Shown: positions 12,421 to 24,036, numbered from the stretch's first letter. The stretch is DNA of 64,000 bases from Deroplatys truncata (GCA_030765065.1 CM060980.1:57892364-57956363); one strand, 5' to 3'. The notes: a model not told the origin generated them from the sequence alone. Program-made: numbers and translations.

Positions 12421-13524
12421 TTTTAATCTTATATTAAAAATCATTTGACAAGCTCAGATTCATATTTTAAAGCGAACAATAACTTTATAAATATGCTAAT
12501 TTTGTAGACGACTAGAATATCACAAGTAACACACAAAATGGCTTACAGAAAGCCCTAGTTCAATTATGCAACATTTTTAAAATTTAAACTTTTAATGGAT
12601 CAGTCAATGCAGGAAATCAACGTTTTAGACTCTATAGATACATACACCTTAAGAGCCAAAACAATTCTGAATGGCTAGCCTAGCAAGAAAATGCTTGTAA
12701 TATCCCCTATTTTAAAAAATATATAATTTAATACAATACTCTACTTCACTTATGGCAAATTAAGAGGTCGTTAAAGTACGAAAGTGTTTGGATTTTAAAT
12801 CTGTAGAAATAAAGAAAAAAATGGCAAAAATAAAGTCTTTAAGAAGTGGTATTGGTTATATGCTCTTAGAGAGAAAAAGTGAAGACCTTAGGAACGGATG
12901 AAAAAATTAACAAATAAAGTAGAACCATGTAGCAATAATTGGAAGACTATCTCCAAAGAATGAAAGAATACCACACATAAGACATTATTATGTATTAAAA
13001 GCCTAAACGCATAAGAAATGTTAGGCAAAGTAATGGACCCAACCTTTCAACGAATGTTTGTAAAACGGTAGAGAGAGATTATTTTTGTTGCTGATGTTTC
13101 CGATTATTATTATTATTATTATTGTTATTATTATTTTAAAAAATAAACGTCTTTGTAGTTAGATATGTATAAAAGAAGTTTCTTTGTGTATCCTTTGATT
13201 TCTGTTTCTACTGACGTATGCGTGCAGCATTACTCTATGTAGAGCTAAATATTATTTACATTAAGTACTTGCCTTTTGCTTTTAATAGTGTTAAAGTAGG
13301 TACTTATTCATCATTAAGTATGTATGATAGCAATTTCTCAATATTAGTGCGAAAAATTCAGTTAATTATTAAATTATTCAATTATCGGTGTGCAGCGAAT
13401 TTTCTATCTCCAAATAATGATGCAGTAATTTGTATCACAAATTATTTAAATGTAAAGAGTGATTATAGTATGAATATGCATTATTATGTGACATTGATTT
13501 GAGATGTTTGTTGATTGTAATTAT
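12421..13524. other. Unrecognised AT-rich DNA with (ATT)n
   Basis: No recognised gene. An ATT trinucleotide microsatellite lies at 13103-13136. A 94-codon frame at 13218-13502 (plus) has biased AT-rich composition and no motif. Confidence 0.6.
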
Positions 13525-14550
13525 TGTTGGGAAGTAAGTTTATACTGCCTTACTGAAACTGACAATAATAGCGTGCAATAATGCAGCGAGGGGGTGAGCT
13601 GTTTATCATTATTGGAAACGAGGAAGTTACGTAATATTGGCGCGTTTTCCTTTAGAATCTTCTGGAACATTTCCCTAGAGTATATGTATTCATAATTTTC
13701 ATTGGATATAAAAATAGACGCTAATGTTGGCGCGTTTTATTAGCCAATTGCAGTTCAGTTATAATATTTAGGCATATCAGGGTGTATGAGTATAAAAAGA
13801 GTAGGTTAGAGGTAAAACCCGCCAGGTCATCGAAAATATTTGTAAAGTACACGTCGCCTCCAGTCCGTCAGTTCATCAAAATTCTTTGTACATTACACGT
13901 CGCCTTCAGTCCGTCAGTTCGTCGAAAATATTTGTATGATACACGTCGCCTTCAGTCCAGCAGAAATATTATACGTCGGCTATCGATTCACAAGTTACGC
14001 GTAGCAGAATTATGAAAAATCTAAAGTGTTGTAAAGTTAATTATACAAAAAGTTGAAGTACGCGAATTAAGGGTGATCAGTAATGAAGTTATTATAACAG
14101 TTTCAGTTTGGCGAGTGTCAAGATCAATGTGTAAATGTGATAGTGACTGTGTTCGACAATAAAAGTGTAAAACAAATTCCTTCATCAGTGTTATCTTTGG
14201 ATAAAAGATTCCTTTCCGTTTACACAACCTGTATAAAGAGAAGTGCTTGACCGAAAAGATCATAGCTAGCCGGAGGACAGTAAACCAAAATTAAATAAAA
14301 TAACAGTAGCATTCTTTCAAACAAACACTAATACTACCGCAAATTGCTAACACCAGATGGAGCTGCAAACCTAACAAAGAATTACGTCACAAAATGGCTT
14401 CACTATGTTGAGTAAACACATACACAAATAACATTATAAATTTACCATCGCAAATTGGCTCCCAAATGTGAGGCTAACAAATACAAACAAAACAAACATA
14501 TACAATAATGCTACTTCAAATTGGCTACCACAACGTGGGACTCAACAACA
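13525..14550 (+). mobile_element. Solo LTR, family L2
   Basis: A unit of about 1,026 bp begins TGTTGGGAAG and ends CTCAACAACA. It is flanked by AATTAT (13519-13524) and AATTAA (14551-14556), a 5/6 match read as a TSD. The order of signals fits an LTR: CCAAT (13744-13748), TATAAAA (13791-13797), then a transcribed region with three tandem 46-bp units marked by ACACGTCGCC at 13849, 13895 and 13941, then AATAAAA (14158-14164). Near its 3' end are four degenerate units of the type CAAATTGGCTACC...GTGGGACTC, at about 14341, 14391, 14451 and 14514. They resemble primer-binding-site sequence. No coding region adjoins. The exact 5' boundary is uncertain by 1-2 bases. Confidence 0.6.
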
Positions 14551-15105
14551 AATTAAACATTACAAGTATACTATTTCAATAAATGCAAAGCTGAAAACTC
14601 AGTAGCTTATTTGAACAGAAGAAATAAATAGATAAGAGTTAAATTTAGTATGCGGTTTTATTTGGGTTTAAGGTTTTTGTTTTAAAGGTTTAGTTTAGTA
14701 AATCAAAAAATTAATGAGGGATTTTAACCTTTTCATTACACTTTCAAGACATAAACTCTCATGATAAACTGTTTTATTATTTTATCAATAAACGAAATTG
14801 CTCCACTTATATTAATTCTTTAGATACTTACTAATACGTGTTTTATTCTTCACGTTGGCAGGAATTATGTCACATCATGTGCACACAACTTTCCCCTCTC
14901 CTGCGATCATATAATTCTACACCTTTATTCTTTATATATTTTTGTTAGCACTATAGTTACGTTTTGAAAAGCAGTTCGCACTGATATTGCTTAACCAATC
15001 CTCTATTCACTGATGTATCCCGCATACGTTTGCAATAATTAATATGGGCAACTAATTTGGAAAAAAAGGGAGGGGATATATAATAGACAATATAATTTGA
15101 ATAAT
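14551..15105. other. Unrecognised spacer
   Basis: About 550 bp of AT-rich DNA with no recognised gene or repeat. Confidence 0.6.
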
Positions 15106-15980
15106 AAAAATCACTCACATGACTTTCTCTACTCATGTACAAACTATTTTTACAAACTTTTATTCTCCATCTATTTCATATTAATCGAGATAAACATTTG
15201 CAGAAACGATCTTTTGACATGCAAAGAGAATTACATTTTACACATAGCGACCAGTACTAAAAATATTTGACTATCGCTTAAGGCGTACTATGTTCTCCTT
15301 GTTTTGTATTTGCAAGGGCAATATAGAAATACAGTAGCCTTTAAGCATAGACATATCTCTTAATAGCAGGTTGCTAGTTGCAGCTCCATTCTCTTTGCCA
15401 CAGATTAATACTCTTTGCATTTCCAAGACAAAAAAGTTCATAACGAATTCCCATTTGAGAGAATAAGTATTGAAAAATTTAAAGGAATAACAAGCAATAT
15501 CTCGAAAATGGTTCACTCAAGAAAAAAATGTATATGATATAAATTGTGTATTTTAACGGTATCTACATTTTTTGTGTAGTAAAAGTTTGTCTATCTCTTA
15601 TGGTTTACCAGTTATGGAAAAGTCGTTCACAATGTAGAATACTTTTGGAGACATTCCCAGAAAATTCAAGATATACATTTTATTTGTCATGAAAATGTGT
15701 TAAACATATGATATTTTAATCAAAATCGTTAGAGCCATTTATGAGAAAATTAGAGAAAATGAGACACTGAACCTAAATACCAAGTTTTGTGTGTTATCCA
15801 ACTGTTCGTTTCTGAGTTATGCTGTTCACAGACACAGACACACACACGGACATGTTTCCAAAAATGCTTTTTTTTGGATTCAGGGGGTCTCAAAACATGT
15901 ATTTGCGGTAAAATTTCGGTATCGAATTTTTGGGTGGAATACAATACTTCCCCTACTTACTATACGTAGTAGAGAAAGTA
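15106..15980 (-). repeat. Rep900 copy 3, full length, inverted
   Basis: Read on the minus strand it starts TACTTTCTCTACTACGTATA and ends GAGTAGAGAAAGTCATGTGA followed by GTGATTTTTATT. It is one of the most intact copies and carries every family block, including the CA-rich microsatellite ('cagacacagacacacacacg' on plus). The 81-codon minus frame and the 60-72-codon frames in it recur in other copies and are shadows. Confidence 0.85.
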
Positions 15981-16169
15981 AAAAAGGCGCCGGAATTCTC
16001 ATCCCTTAACCTATGGTAGGTATAATTGGGGTATTGTTGCAAATGTCAAAACTCTGTTGCTATTGCATGAAAGAAAAGTCAGGATAATATTTAGCTCTAA
16101 TTAAATACTTAAAAATATTGTAACCTTATATGTTTTATAATATTTTGTTGTATGTAAATACTACTACTA

Positions 16170-16210
<41 letters not shown>

Positions 16211-16806
16211 TCCCAGTTAATAGTTCATAGTAACTATAATACTAGACGTTACACTGAAATATACCTTTGAAATTTTGAAAAATTGTACAACCATCCATAT
16301 TTTTAATGAAATTTTGAATGAAACTATGTAATATTTTACCTAAACAAGCTGAAGAATTAAATGGTGTAAAAGAAAGTTCTTGCAAATAATTTGTTATTGC
16401 AGCTTTGCATAACATGATATTAATGAATAATTTCGAAAATGGTTATCTTAACTGCAACTTGATCAGGCAGTCATTGTAACAATATTGTGGAAATAAACTA
16501 AATGGATAAAATCATATTCTTGTTGAAGTTTTATGGGGAAATTGTGAGCTACAGAATACTTTATTACAGTATGCAGAAGTCCTAAATTATTGATAAGCAC
16601 TTAGCTAATGATTTAATCAGCCATTCCAACTATGTGCACTCACTAGAGGGGTCTGGTATGGTCACTTGCAGAAAGAACTTGTTGTTCATATTTAGTTGAG
16701 CAGCATTGAATGTAAAGGCAAAACTAATATAATCAAATGCTAATGTAGCCCAACAGTCATGTGGATTGTGCAGCGCAAAACAGCTAACAGGGCTTCGTTT
16801 GTTACG
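15981..16806. other. AT-rich spacer with (AAT)n
   Basis: No gene recognised. An AAT trinucleotide microsatellite occupies 16171-16210. Confidence 0.65.
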
Positions 16807-17819
16807 TGAGAAAGTTATTGTTTCACGTATGGAAAAGCCGATTTGAAGTGGTTATTTTGTTGTAGGAGTTTGTACCAATTGGGCGTCAATTTGAAGTAGT
16901 TTGTATTGAAGGAGTTGTATTATATTTCCACTGTTGGGGAGCCGAACTTGAAGTAGTTGCAACCCCAGGTATGGTAACCGGTGTACGGTAGCCTTCGCCC
17001 CAAGTGTACTTTCAGGTGGCCTTTGCCCCAAGTTTACAAAAAATACCATCTTTGTAATTTGACTGTTTCTTTAAATATTATATTTATGTTTGCCTCGGCT
17101 GCGTCAGTATTATAGTTAGAGAGACGTTTCTCTTAGGGTTGTGATGCGACAAGAATGTAGGCTTACGCAGATTATAATTTTACTTCACTCCTTTTATTAA
17201 TACTTGATACGATTTATATAACACTTCACTGATATAGAGCTGTGAGATTCTTTTATTAATTATTGGAACTTTTTAACACGTAAACTATTTTTCGTCTTAC
17301 ACGAACATATATTATATTTCTTGAGGACAATTTTTCCGCCTGGTTAGTAACGCTGTCTGCAGGCAACTGAACTCTAAATTTGTAAAATTTTCTCCTTTTC
17401 AGTTTCTGATTGGCTAATCCTACTCCAATAGAATACCTTCATTTAACTAAAGCTTTTTCTGGTTGTAGATTGGCTATTTTATAAACAGTCACTAAAATTA
17501 TATTATTGTTGCTCCAATAATGACTAGTAGCATTATTAAACATTCTTACTCATTATTGCCTCAAGGTTACCTCATTGTTACTTCATTGTTAGCAACTTTT
17601 AATCTATTATTCTCACAGCTCCTACATTATTAAATTACGTAATATATTCACATAACATTATTACACATGGATACAATAATATAAACATATACATTGACTG
17701 TTACATACATTTTCTTATGTATTATTACATACACATATTGCTTTAAGGCGGGCTGTTAATGAATTTATATATTATAATTTGACTGAAATCATTTAAGTGT
17801 TAAAAAAAACACTGCCTCA
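16807..17819 (-). mobile_element. Solo LTR, family L1, copy 2 (inverted)
   Basis: The minus-strand unit begins TGAGGCAGTG and ends ACTTTCTCA, so the plus strand shows TGAG...CTCA ends. It is flanked by TACG (16803-16806) and AACG (17820-17823), a 3/4 TSD match. It shares nearly all blocks with 7514-8482, including the AATAAA region, the inverted GAGCTGTGAGA/TCTCACAGCTC pair and the paired 'GGGGCAAAGGCCACC' units. It holds an additional 'CTTCAAATTGACGCCCAA' block that copy 1 lacks. It is non-coding. Confidence 0.7.
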
Positions 17820-18616
17820 AACGCCACAATAAACTAATGTTATTTTATTTAACTTCTTTTACCTATTTTTAAATGTTTATTTAACCTGAGTTTATGATTA
17901 GCATATTCACTGTACAATAATTATATTAGAAGGAGTGAGTGCAAGTCTGCTACAGAATCAAAGATTAGATAAGGGTTTTCGACAGATTGACCCGAAACTC
18001 TCTTTAGAATGAGATAATGAAAACAGAATTGAAAAATAACTACCAAGCACTTTACATATCTAGTCTTTATAAAACACTAAGTTTTTAATTACGGGTGGAG
18101 AGACAATACTTTACAAAAAATGTTCATCAAATGAAGGGTTAAGAGAAAGGTTTTGCTTGTTGCTAATTCTTTTTAACACTTACGCATTTACATTATTTCG
18201 TTACAACCGATTCCTACAGAACTTCCGGTTTTATAAGAAATAATGCAGATTTAAACAGAAAAAAAGGATCGCTTTTGGGTAAGGATGATGATTAATTGAG
18301 GCTTTTAATTGGTGTTTAATATCAGTCCTTGGGAGCAATATTACGTAGCTTCTGTCCTTTGAATCTCCAAATTCACTTAGACATCCATTTCATAATATTA
18401 GTGAATTTTATTACACAGCGCTAAACTTACGAGAGGGAGAGAGAGAGGGGATTTACACACAGGGACTGGGCAAACATTTGTTTTCCATAAAATAAAATAC
18501 AATAAAAGAAAATTTTTGGTTTTGAAAAGCTCTTGCTATTGGGTGGATTTCAATACTTTTTTCTCCGTTAACCTTACTTAGCTTTAAAAATATATAGGTA
18601 TAGCTTATACAAGGGA
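17820..18616. other. Unrecognised AT-rich DNA
   Basis: No recognised gene or repeat, except a short GA tract at about 18431-18450. Confidence 0.6.
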
Positions 18617-19117
18617 GGGGACACCTCGTGCACTGCGAGATAGATATATTGTGGTTACCAACCCCCCAGGAGAAAGGGATGAAGTGAAGGAACCACAAGG
18701 GGCTACAGGCCGCAGGCAGAGGGGTCATAGAGACGCACAGAAGTCGCTAATAGTACTCGGCTCGAAGACCAGTTCCACTGCTGGTGCTGCCTAGAAAGGG
18801 CGATGAACGACCCATTGACCAAGCAGCCCTCCAGTGTCACGATGAGTAGTTCTTCCTTTGAGCAAGCACTCGCGCCATCTGTCCAGCACGCCATACGCCA
18901 CAAAACCTCGAAGCACACCTGAAGGGTGATAAGGAAGCAGAGTAAAAGGGAAATGCAAGAAAAGAAATCGGGATATATGAGAAACCATCTCAGTATTCAC
19001 CTACCGAACAGGGAATAACACGAAAAAACCCAAAGTCATAGTGAGCGGTCAACGGGATTCGAAACCGGGACCTCCCGAATGCAAGCCTCACACGTTACCA
19101 CGAAGCCATTTCGCTCT
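18617..19117 (-). mobile_element. SINE-B copy, inverted
   Basis: On the minus strand it begins GAGCGAAATGGCTTCGTGGT, then AACGTGTGAGGCTTGCATTC, then a B-box-like CGGTTTCGAATCCCG. The body follows the family through the GC-rich 3' part ending near AGGTGTCCCCTCC at 18617. The head is better preserved than in the other copies. No convincing TSD was seen. The frames at 18703-18918 and 18791-19000 are shadows. Confidence 0.75.
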
Positions 19118-19369
19118 GTTTATAAACATATGTCATTTATTACATTTTAATGCTTCATTATTCGGGAAAAAAGGAACATTTAATAAGTTTCAGCAAACGA
19201 AGAAAGGATTATAAGCAAGAAGAAACAAAGGGAGACTTCAGTAGATATTTGAATAACTGCAGCTTTATTTACCTTTCTATAATTGACGTAACGGAACATT
19301 GAATTTTGAAGCTCAGAACAAATAAATCTAATACAGTAAAGTTGCAGAATGCAGCATTAGAAGGATTTT

Positions 19370-19600
19370 ACAGTGCCTATACACTTTGCTGAAACTCTGT
19401 TTAATCGTCTCACAAGTGGACCAATGAATGGGCCGCTGTGGGCGAAACACAAACAAACAACAATAACAAGACCTCCCCTGAGCGGCGGCGGGATTCGAAC
19501 ACGTAATAACAGATACTTGGAAACAAGATACAATCCAGATCGTAAAGGGATTTAACGAGCGCGGTTACCAGGCAATCAGAGACTACAAGTTAGCGCGAAC
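19370..19600 (-). repeat. tRNA-derived SINE-like head (SINE-G), inverted
   Basis: The minus strand reads GATTGCCTGGTAACCGCGCT (A-box-like), then, about 70 bp later, GTGTTCGAATCCCGCCG (a canonical B box GTTCGAATCC). That spacing is longer than in a normal tRNA. The body 3' of the B box has no other copy in the window, so the limits are approximate. It is inferred to be a SINE rather than a working tRNA gene because no cloverleaf closes. Confidence 0.5.
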
Positions 19601-20103
19601 AACGTCTCACATCTGCAAACATGGCTTCCTATCTTGGCCGCAGGCAACTGTTTTGACCGCATCTCTAGACATCACACAAACACATCCTTAGCATTCATTT
19701 CTCTTATCTTTGGCTGCATGAGCTTACTTCTATTGCTTTTGTCCTCTCCTCTTGTTATAGTCACTACTTTGCTACTTATGCAAGTTTGTTTTATAGGTTG
19801 ATTTTTGCTATTTCCACGCAAGTACTCTCTCGATTGTACGACAACAATCATTGCTGTTTGTTAATCTCCTAGATGTTTTACTGAGCGTTGCACTAACGAA
19901 CTCTTAGATTTTAAGTGCCTCTATTCAGAACTTATACCGTAAGCTTTTGTCGCTCATAAATAAAACAATTGCGTAAATATAATTTGAGTTCCAACATTTC
20001 GAGGACATTAAAGATCTCCTCCTTAAAGTTACTGAGGAGGAGGACCGTAATGGCATTGAAACATTGAAACTGAAACGTTATGTGTTATTTAAATCACTAT
20101 TAG
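19601..20103. other. Unrecognised spacer
   Basis: About 500 bp without recognised features. Confidence 0.6.
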
Positions 20104-20470
20104 TCATCATCATCATTCTCTTCAACGTTTGGAGCTTATTCAAAATCCGTTCCGTCCCCATTAATCAAACTCATCTCTCCACTATATTCCGTTTCTCCAA
20201 TGGTCTGTAATATTTTTAGTCATTTTCCTTTATTCATCGTTTGAACATGGTGTCTCCAGTTTTCCTTATTTTGGTTAATTTTTTCTATGAGTTTAAATAT
20301 TTTCAATTCATTCTTTATTTTGGCTGTATTCGCGATCCAGCAGAGTATACAGCAACAGATCTTAAAAAGTTAATTTCGTCGATTCAGTTTTGCTTTTCTG
20401 CTTCCTATTTAGGGCTCGCGTTTCACTTTAATATAGAACTACAGGAGCTTCCATTGTTGTGTAAAATGTT
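20104..20470 (-). pseudogene. Decayed LINE, C-terminal reverse-transcriptase tail
   Basis: The minus strand, with stops and one frameshift, reads APVVLY*SETRALNRKQK, then LYTLLDREYSQNKE, then, in a shifted frame, ELKIFKLIEKINQNKENW followed by RHHVQTM. This matches the typical end of insect non-LTR retrotransposon polyproteins: VLYGSETW, a thumb-like linker, a YTLLD-like motif and a NW..HV.RM motif. It ends in GAT repeats (20104-20124), as in many LINE tails. Only the 3' few hundred bases survive. The clade cannot be told. Confidence 0.75.
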
Positions 20471-20563
20471 ATCTGCGTTTTCTATTAGTAGTTTATTAAT
20501 TATGTTCATTTAAATCTGTAATCCTGTTTAAAGACCTGTTAACATGTTATTCCAAGTATCTTA

Positions 20564-20771
20564 GCGGGCCCTCGTAGCCTTAGCCGCTGGAGCGTATAGC
20601 TTCGGCGCTCCGCTAAGCTAAGAATCGTGGGTTCGAAACCCACCATGGACATGGACATGGATGTTTGTGTGTGTGTGTGTGTAATTGCGGTAATAAGCGG
20701 TAAAGTAATCAGTAAACCGCAGTAATCATCAACTGGGTAAGCAAGGGAAGATACCACCCCCCCAAAAAAAA
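20564..20771 (+). mobile_element. tRNA-derived SINE-E with A-rich tail
   Basis: The head reads CCCTCGTAGCCTTAGCCGCT, then GGAGCG, and later a perfect B box in GTGGGTTCGAAACCCACCA. The body is a GGACAT triplication, a GT microsatellite (20662-20681) and a unique stretch, and it ends in CCCCCCC followed by nine A. It lies between two antisense LINE remnants. I found no clear TSD. Confidence 0.75.
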
Positions 20772-20869
20772 ATTAGTAGTGCTTAAAGCCATATCTATTG
20801 CTCATTTGGTGTTAACTTAATTTTATCCATTTTGTGTTTACTCCCCTTTTAATTTCCTCTTCTTCTGCT

Positions 20870-21300
20870 CTTCATGGAATACGCAGTACTATCTTCCTTT
20901 TCGGGCTTCAAAGGTACTGGCATCTTTTCTTTCGCCGTCGCAGACAACTTTTACCTCTGGGAGTATACTTGGTTACTTGTGGATTCTATCGTTTTACATT
21001 CTTTCAACATGTTCTTACAATTTCATTCTGTTATCATTGTTATCATTTATTGCATACATTTTTAGTTCATATAGGCCTTGATCTCAAATTCTATCTAGCC
21101 TCGTGCAGCCTTTTTAAAAATTTCATTTCTGATGCTTCTATTATACTTTGTTTTGTTAATCAGGACCACCTTTTCGATGCATATAAAACACTGGTGCTTT
21201 ATTACTCTATGAAATTTCAGTTTGGTGTCTCTTCGATTATTTTTTTCAAATTTCTATTTATTTTACCGTCTGGAAAGCCTGTTATTTATTGTGAATGTCC
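20870..21300 (-). pseudogene. Second decayed LINE tail, antisense to the longest ORF
   Basis: On the minus strand one reads, with several stops, TSVLYASKRWS*LTKQ, then IIEASEMKFLKRLHEAR, then about 25 residues later RMKL*EHVERM*NDRIHK and a basic stretch. These are the VLYGSEaW, EASEMKFLR and HVERM..DRIPK motifs at the end of LINE reverse transcriptases. The plus-strand frame of 177 codons at 20834-21367 is the longest in the window, but it is the mirror of this remnant and should not be annotated as a gene. Confidence 0.75.
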
Positions 21301-21759
21301 TTATTGTATATATAAATTATGTCGCATCCTAGGTATGTATGCTATTAAAATTTTGGGTCTTATATAGACTTTCCCACAAAACTTTGATTTTCATTTCAAA
21401 TCTGATTAAGCCGATACACCGATTTTTTCACATCTTCATTATTTTGAAAAATGACTAAATATTCAGTAAATAAAACAGGGTTTACAAACAAATCATTACC
21501 TAAAACTATTCCTAGATGTATTGAATGTTTCCATCTTCTTATGATTTCATCTATGTACATTACAAAGGGTGGATGGTCGATAATGTTGCACCCTTGTGTT
21601 AATTCTGAATTAGTTATAATCTCTCAAGTAGAATTTATTCATGTATTTGTATTAATATTTATTATTATATACATGTATATCCGTATATACATTTTTTGTA
21701 TTTTTAATCCAATGTTTTTGGGCCTCTAGTGCTTAGTTATTTTATTTTGTAGTTTTTTT
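21301..21759. other. Unrecognised T-rich DNA
   Basis: No recognised gene. The 92-codon frame at 21451-21729 is hydrophobic and T-rich, with no motif. Part of it may be an extension of the LINE remnant. Confidence 0.5.
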
Positions 21760-22633
21760 CTTTCTCTATCACGAACCTAGTGAGTAGAGAAAGTATTGCA
21801 TTCCAACCAAAAATCCAATATAGAAATTTCACCAGAAACACATGTTTTGAGGACTCCTGCATCCAAATAAAGCTGTTTTCGAAAACTGTCCTTAAGTATG
21901 TGTATGTGTGTCTATGAACAGCACAACTCAAAAAGGAAAGGTGGGATATATACAACTAGGTATTTGGATTCAGTATTTTCCAAAGATGCGACACGAAGAT
22001 TCTCAATAAAATTCCTCCATCCCAAACTTCCCTTTACATGGATCGCTTTTCGAAATTTGTTATTTTCTAAACAATGGCTCAAACGATTTTGATTAAAACA
22101 CTATATATTAAGCATATTCACATGAGAAATAAAATGTTTATCTTGAATTTTCTGGCATTAGCTTATGAAGTCCTCTTCATTCGGAAGGAATTTCGTATAT
22201 TATTGTATAACTGGTTAGGCTTTAGACGAAAACTTACTATACAAAAAATGTAGATCTCTTTAAAATACACAATTTATTTCAAATAAGTTTTTTGTGGCAT
22301 CAGCAATTTCTGAAATATCCGTTATTAAAGGTTCAAATTGTTCATTCCTTGGTCATTCTCTAAGTCGTGTCAACGTTCAGTTGTTTCTCAGGATTGCATG
22401 TAAACAGTATAAAATTTCAAGTCCAGCATATAGCGTCCAGTTCTTAAACACTTGTATATCGTCGTTTCATTTGCATCTATAAAGAAATGTATAATGTAGC
22501 TATTTCTGCAAAGAATTATTTGGATTAAATCGTAGTAGATAGAAAAATAAGCTTTAGTAATAATGATCTGTATACCCACTAATAAGCGATAGATGGTAGA
22601 GAAAGTCATGTGAATGTATCACATCAGATTTTT
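21760..22633 (+). repeat. Rep900 copy 4, full length
   Basis: It begins CTTTCTCTATCACGAACCTA followed by the hairpin partner GTGAGTAGAGAAAGTATTGC, and ends TAGAGAAAGTCATGTGAATG with ATCACATCAGATTTTT. It shares private differences with copy 2 (for example 'cattctctaagtcgtgtcaa' and 'aaaataagctttagtaa'), so the two may define a subfamily. Confidence 0.85.
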
Positions 22634-22751
22634 ATTATGTATGTTTGCCCCTTTTAGTATATGTTAGTTGTTTCTTTCTTATTACTATCCAAGCTCTGTG
22701 TAACCACTACATGCAAAGAACGCAAATACACATCGGCTATTTTATTAATCA

Positions 22752-23140
22752 GGCGGCGCCGTGGCCGAGTGGTTAGACCGCTCGCCTCCCACCGAGGCGG
22801 CCCGGGTTCAATCCCAGGGACCTGCATGTGGGATTTGTGGTGGACGAAGCGGCGTCTGGGCGGGTTTTCTCCGGGTTCTCCGGTTTCCCCCGCCATTCAT
22901 TCATTCCACCAACTGCTCCATCATCACCTTTCCTTTCATCCATTTCACCAACATTTCGTTTCATCTACTTCCTTCATCCCATACCAGGCATCGGGCTGAT
23001 CACCCATCCTGGATACTCTGTCTGATCCATGAGTGTCTGCTCCTCGACGGGCCTCTGACCCCAGGCACCCGCTTGTAAGTCCTGGGGGGTGTAAGTCCTA
23101 CATAAGAGGAGGGTAAACAGATAATGAATGAATGAATGAA
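22752..23140 (+). mobile_element. SINE-A, full-length with 14-bp TSD
   Basis: It is bounded by perfect 14-bp direct repeats TATTTTATTAATCA at 22738-22751 and 23141-23154. The head is tRNA-Ser/Leu-like: GCCGTGGCCGAGTGGTTAGA (A box TGGCCGAGTGG) and CCGGGTTCAATCCCAGG (B box). The body is C-rich and ends GGGTAAACAG plus an (AATG)n tail, giving about 389 bp. The GTGGCCGAGTGG motif in the head is a strong pol III promoter signature. Second and third copies are at 40482 and 51117. The 65-112-codon frames inside are shadows. Confidence 0.9.
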
Positions 23141-23173
23141 TATTTTATTAATCAACAAGAAGTTGCTCAATAG

Positions 23174-23345
23174 GTGGCCCCGTAGCGCAATCGTTAGAGC
23201 GACTACTGTGCGAGGGTTCCTGGATTCGATTCCCGGCTGTGGGGTGGGAGTTTTTCTCTTGCCTTATTCCCTATCCTCCTCAGAGTCTGGAAGTATGAAT
23301 GACTGTGTGTGTGTGTGTGCGTGTGTGTGTGTGTGTGTGAATTTA
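23174..23345 (+). repeat. tRNA-derived SINE-D
   Basis: The head reads GTGGCCCCGTAGCGCAATCG, then TTAGAGCG (A box TAGCGCAATCGTTAGAGCG), and later a B box in CTGGATTCGATTCCCGG. A short body ends in a GT/GC microsatellite (about 23304-23339). It starts 20 bp after the TSD of SINE-A, so two unrelated SINEs sit side by side. No TSD was found. Confidence 0.7.
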
Positions 23346-23562
23346 ATGTAGAAAACCAAAAGAAACCCACTGACAACGATACGAGTTAACACCATTGCCG
23401 ATAGGTAATATGTTCCAAAGGTAAAGGCTGCCTGCCGATATGACCATTGCAGTTAAAGGTGGGGTATAAATGGAACCTAAAAAATGAGGTTGTTCAGCTT
23501 TGAACTGTAGTGGTACTGTGTCTGCCTCACATTCAAGAGTTTGAATCTCAGTTAGCAAATGA

Positions 23563-23960
23563 GATTTATATCTTGAATTTTCTGGGAATAGCCTATGAAG
23601 TCCTCTTCATTCGGAAGGAATTTTGTATAATCTTGTATAACTGGTAAACGTTAAGCAATAGACCAAAAAGTACTACACAAAAAAATGTAGGTCTGTTTAA
23701 GATACACTTTTATACAAGATTATACAAAATTCATTCCGAAGGAAGTAGACTTTACAGGCTATTTCCAGAAAATTCAAGGTATACATTTTATTTGTCATGT
23801 AAATATCTTTAATATATGGTATTTTAATCAGAATCGTTAGAGCCTTCTTTAAGAAAGCGAAATTTTTGAAAAGTATTCCATGTAAAGGGTAGTAGGGGTG
23901 GGGGAATTTTCTTGGTATTTACCCGACGTTTCGTTTTTGAGTTCACAGACACATTCGCAC
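23563..23960. repeat. Rep900 fragments forming a fold-back
   Basis: A plus-oriented internal fragment (23563 to about 23705) is followed at once by a minus-oriented one (23709-23960). The two share a stretch, making an inverted repeat with arms of about 80 bp (23563-23640 and 23709-23790) around a loop of about 70 bp. Both arms carry the 'gaattttctgggaatag' block in opposite sense. Neither fragment has a Rep900 end. Confidence 0.8.
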
Positions 23961-24036
23961 AAATTATAACTCCCATTAAAATAGAATTTATATGATCCAT
24001 AATACATTCCTCGTCCAATATGAAAGTAAATACAAA

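Noticed and set aside
13820..13985. CRISPR-like array (46-bp period)
   Set aside because: Three imperfect units without unique spacers, in a eukaryotic LTR context.
22752..22830. A functional tRNA-Ser/Leu gene
   Set aside because: The A and B boxes are good, but no complete cloverleaf or 3' terminus follows, and the same head starts a 389-bp element with TSD.
22761..23078. 105-112-codon frames that might be proteins
   Set aside because: They lie wholly inside SINE-A, bounded by a 14-bp TSD with A and B boxes.
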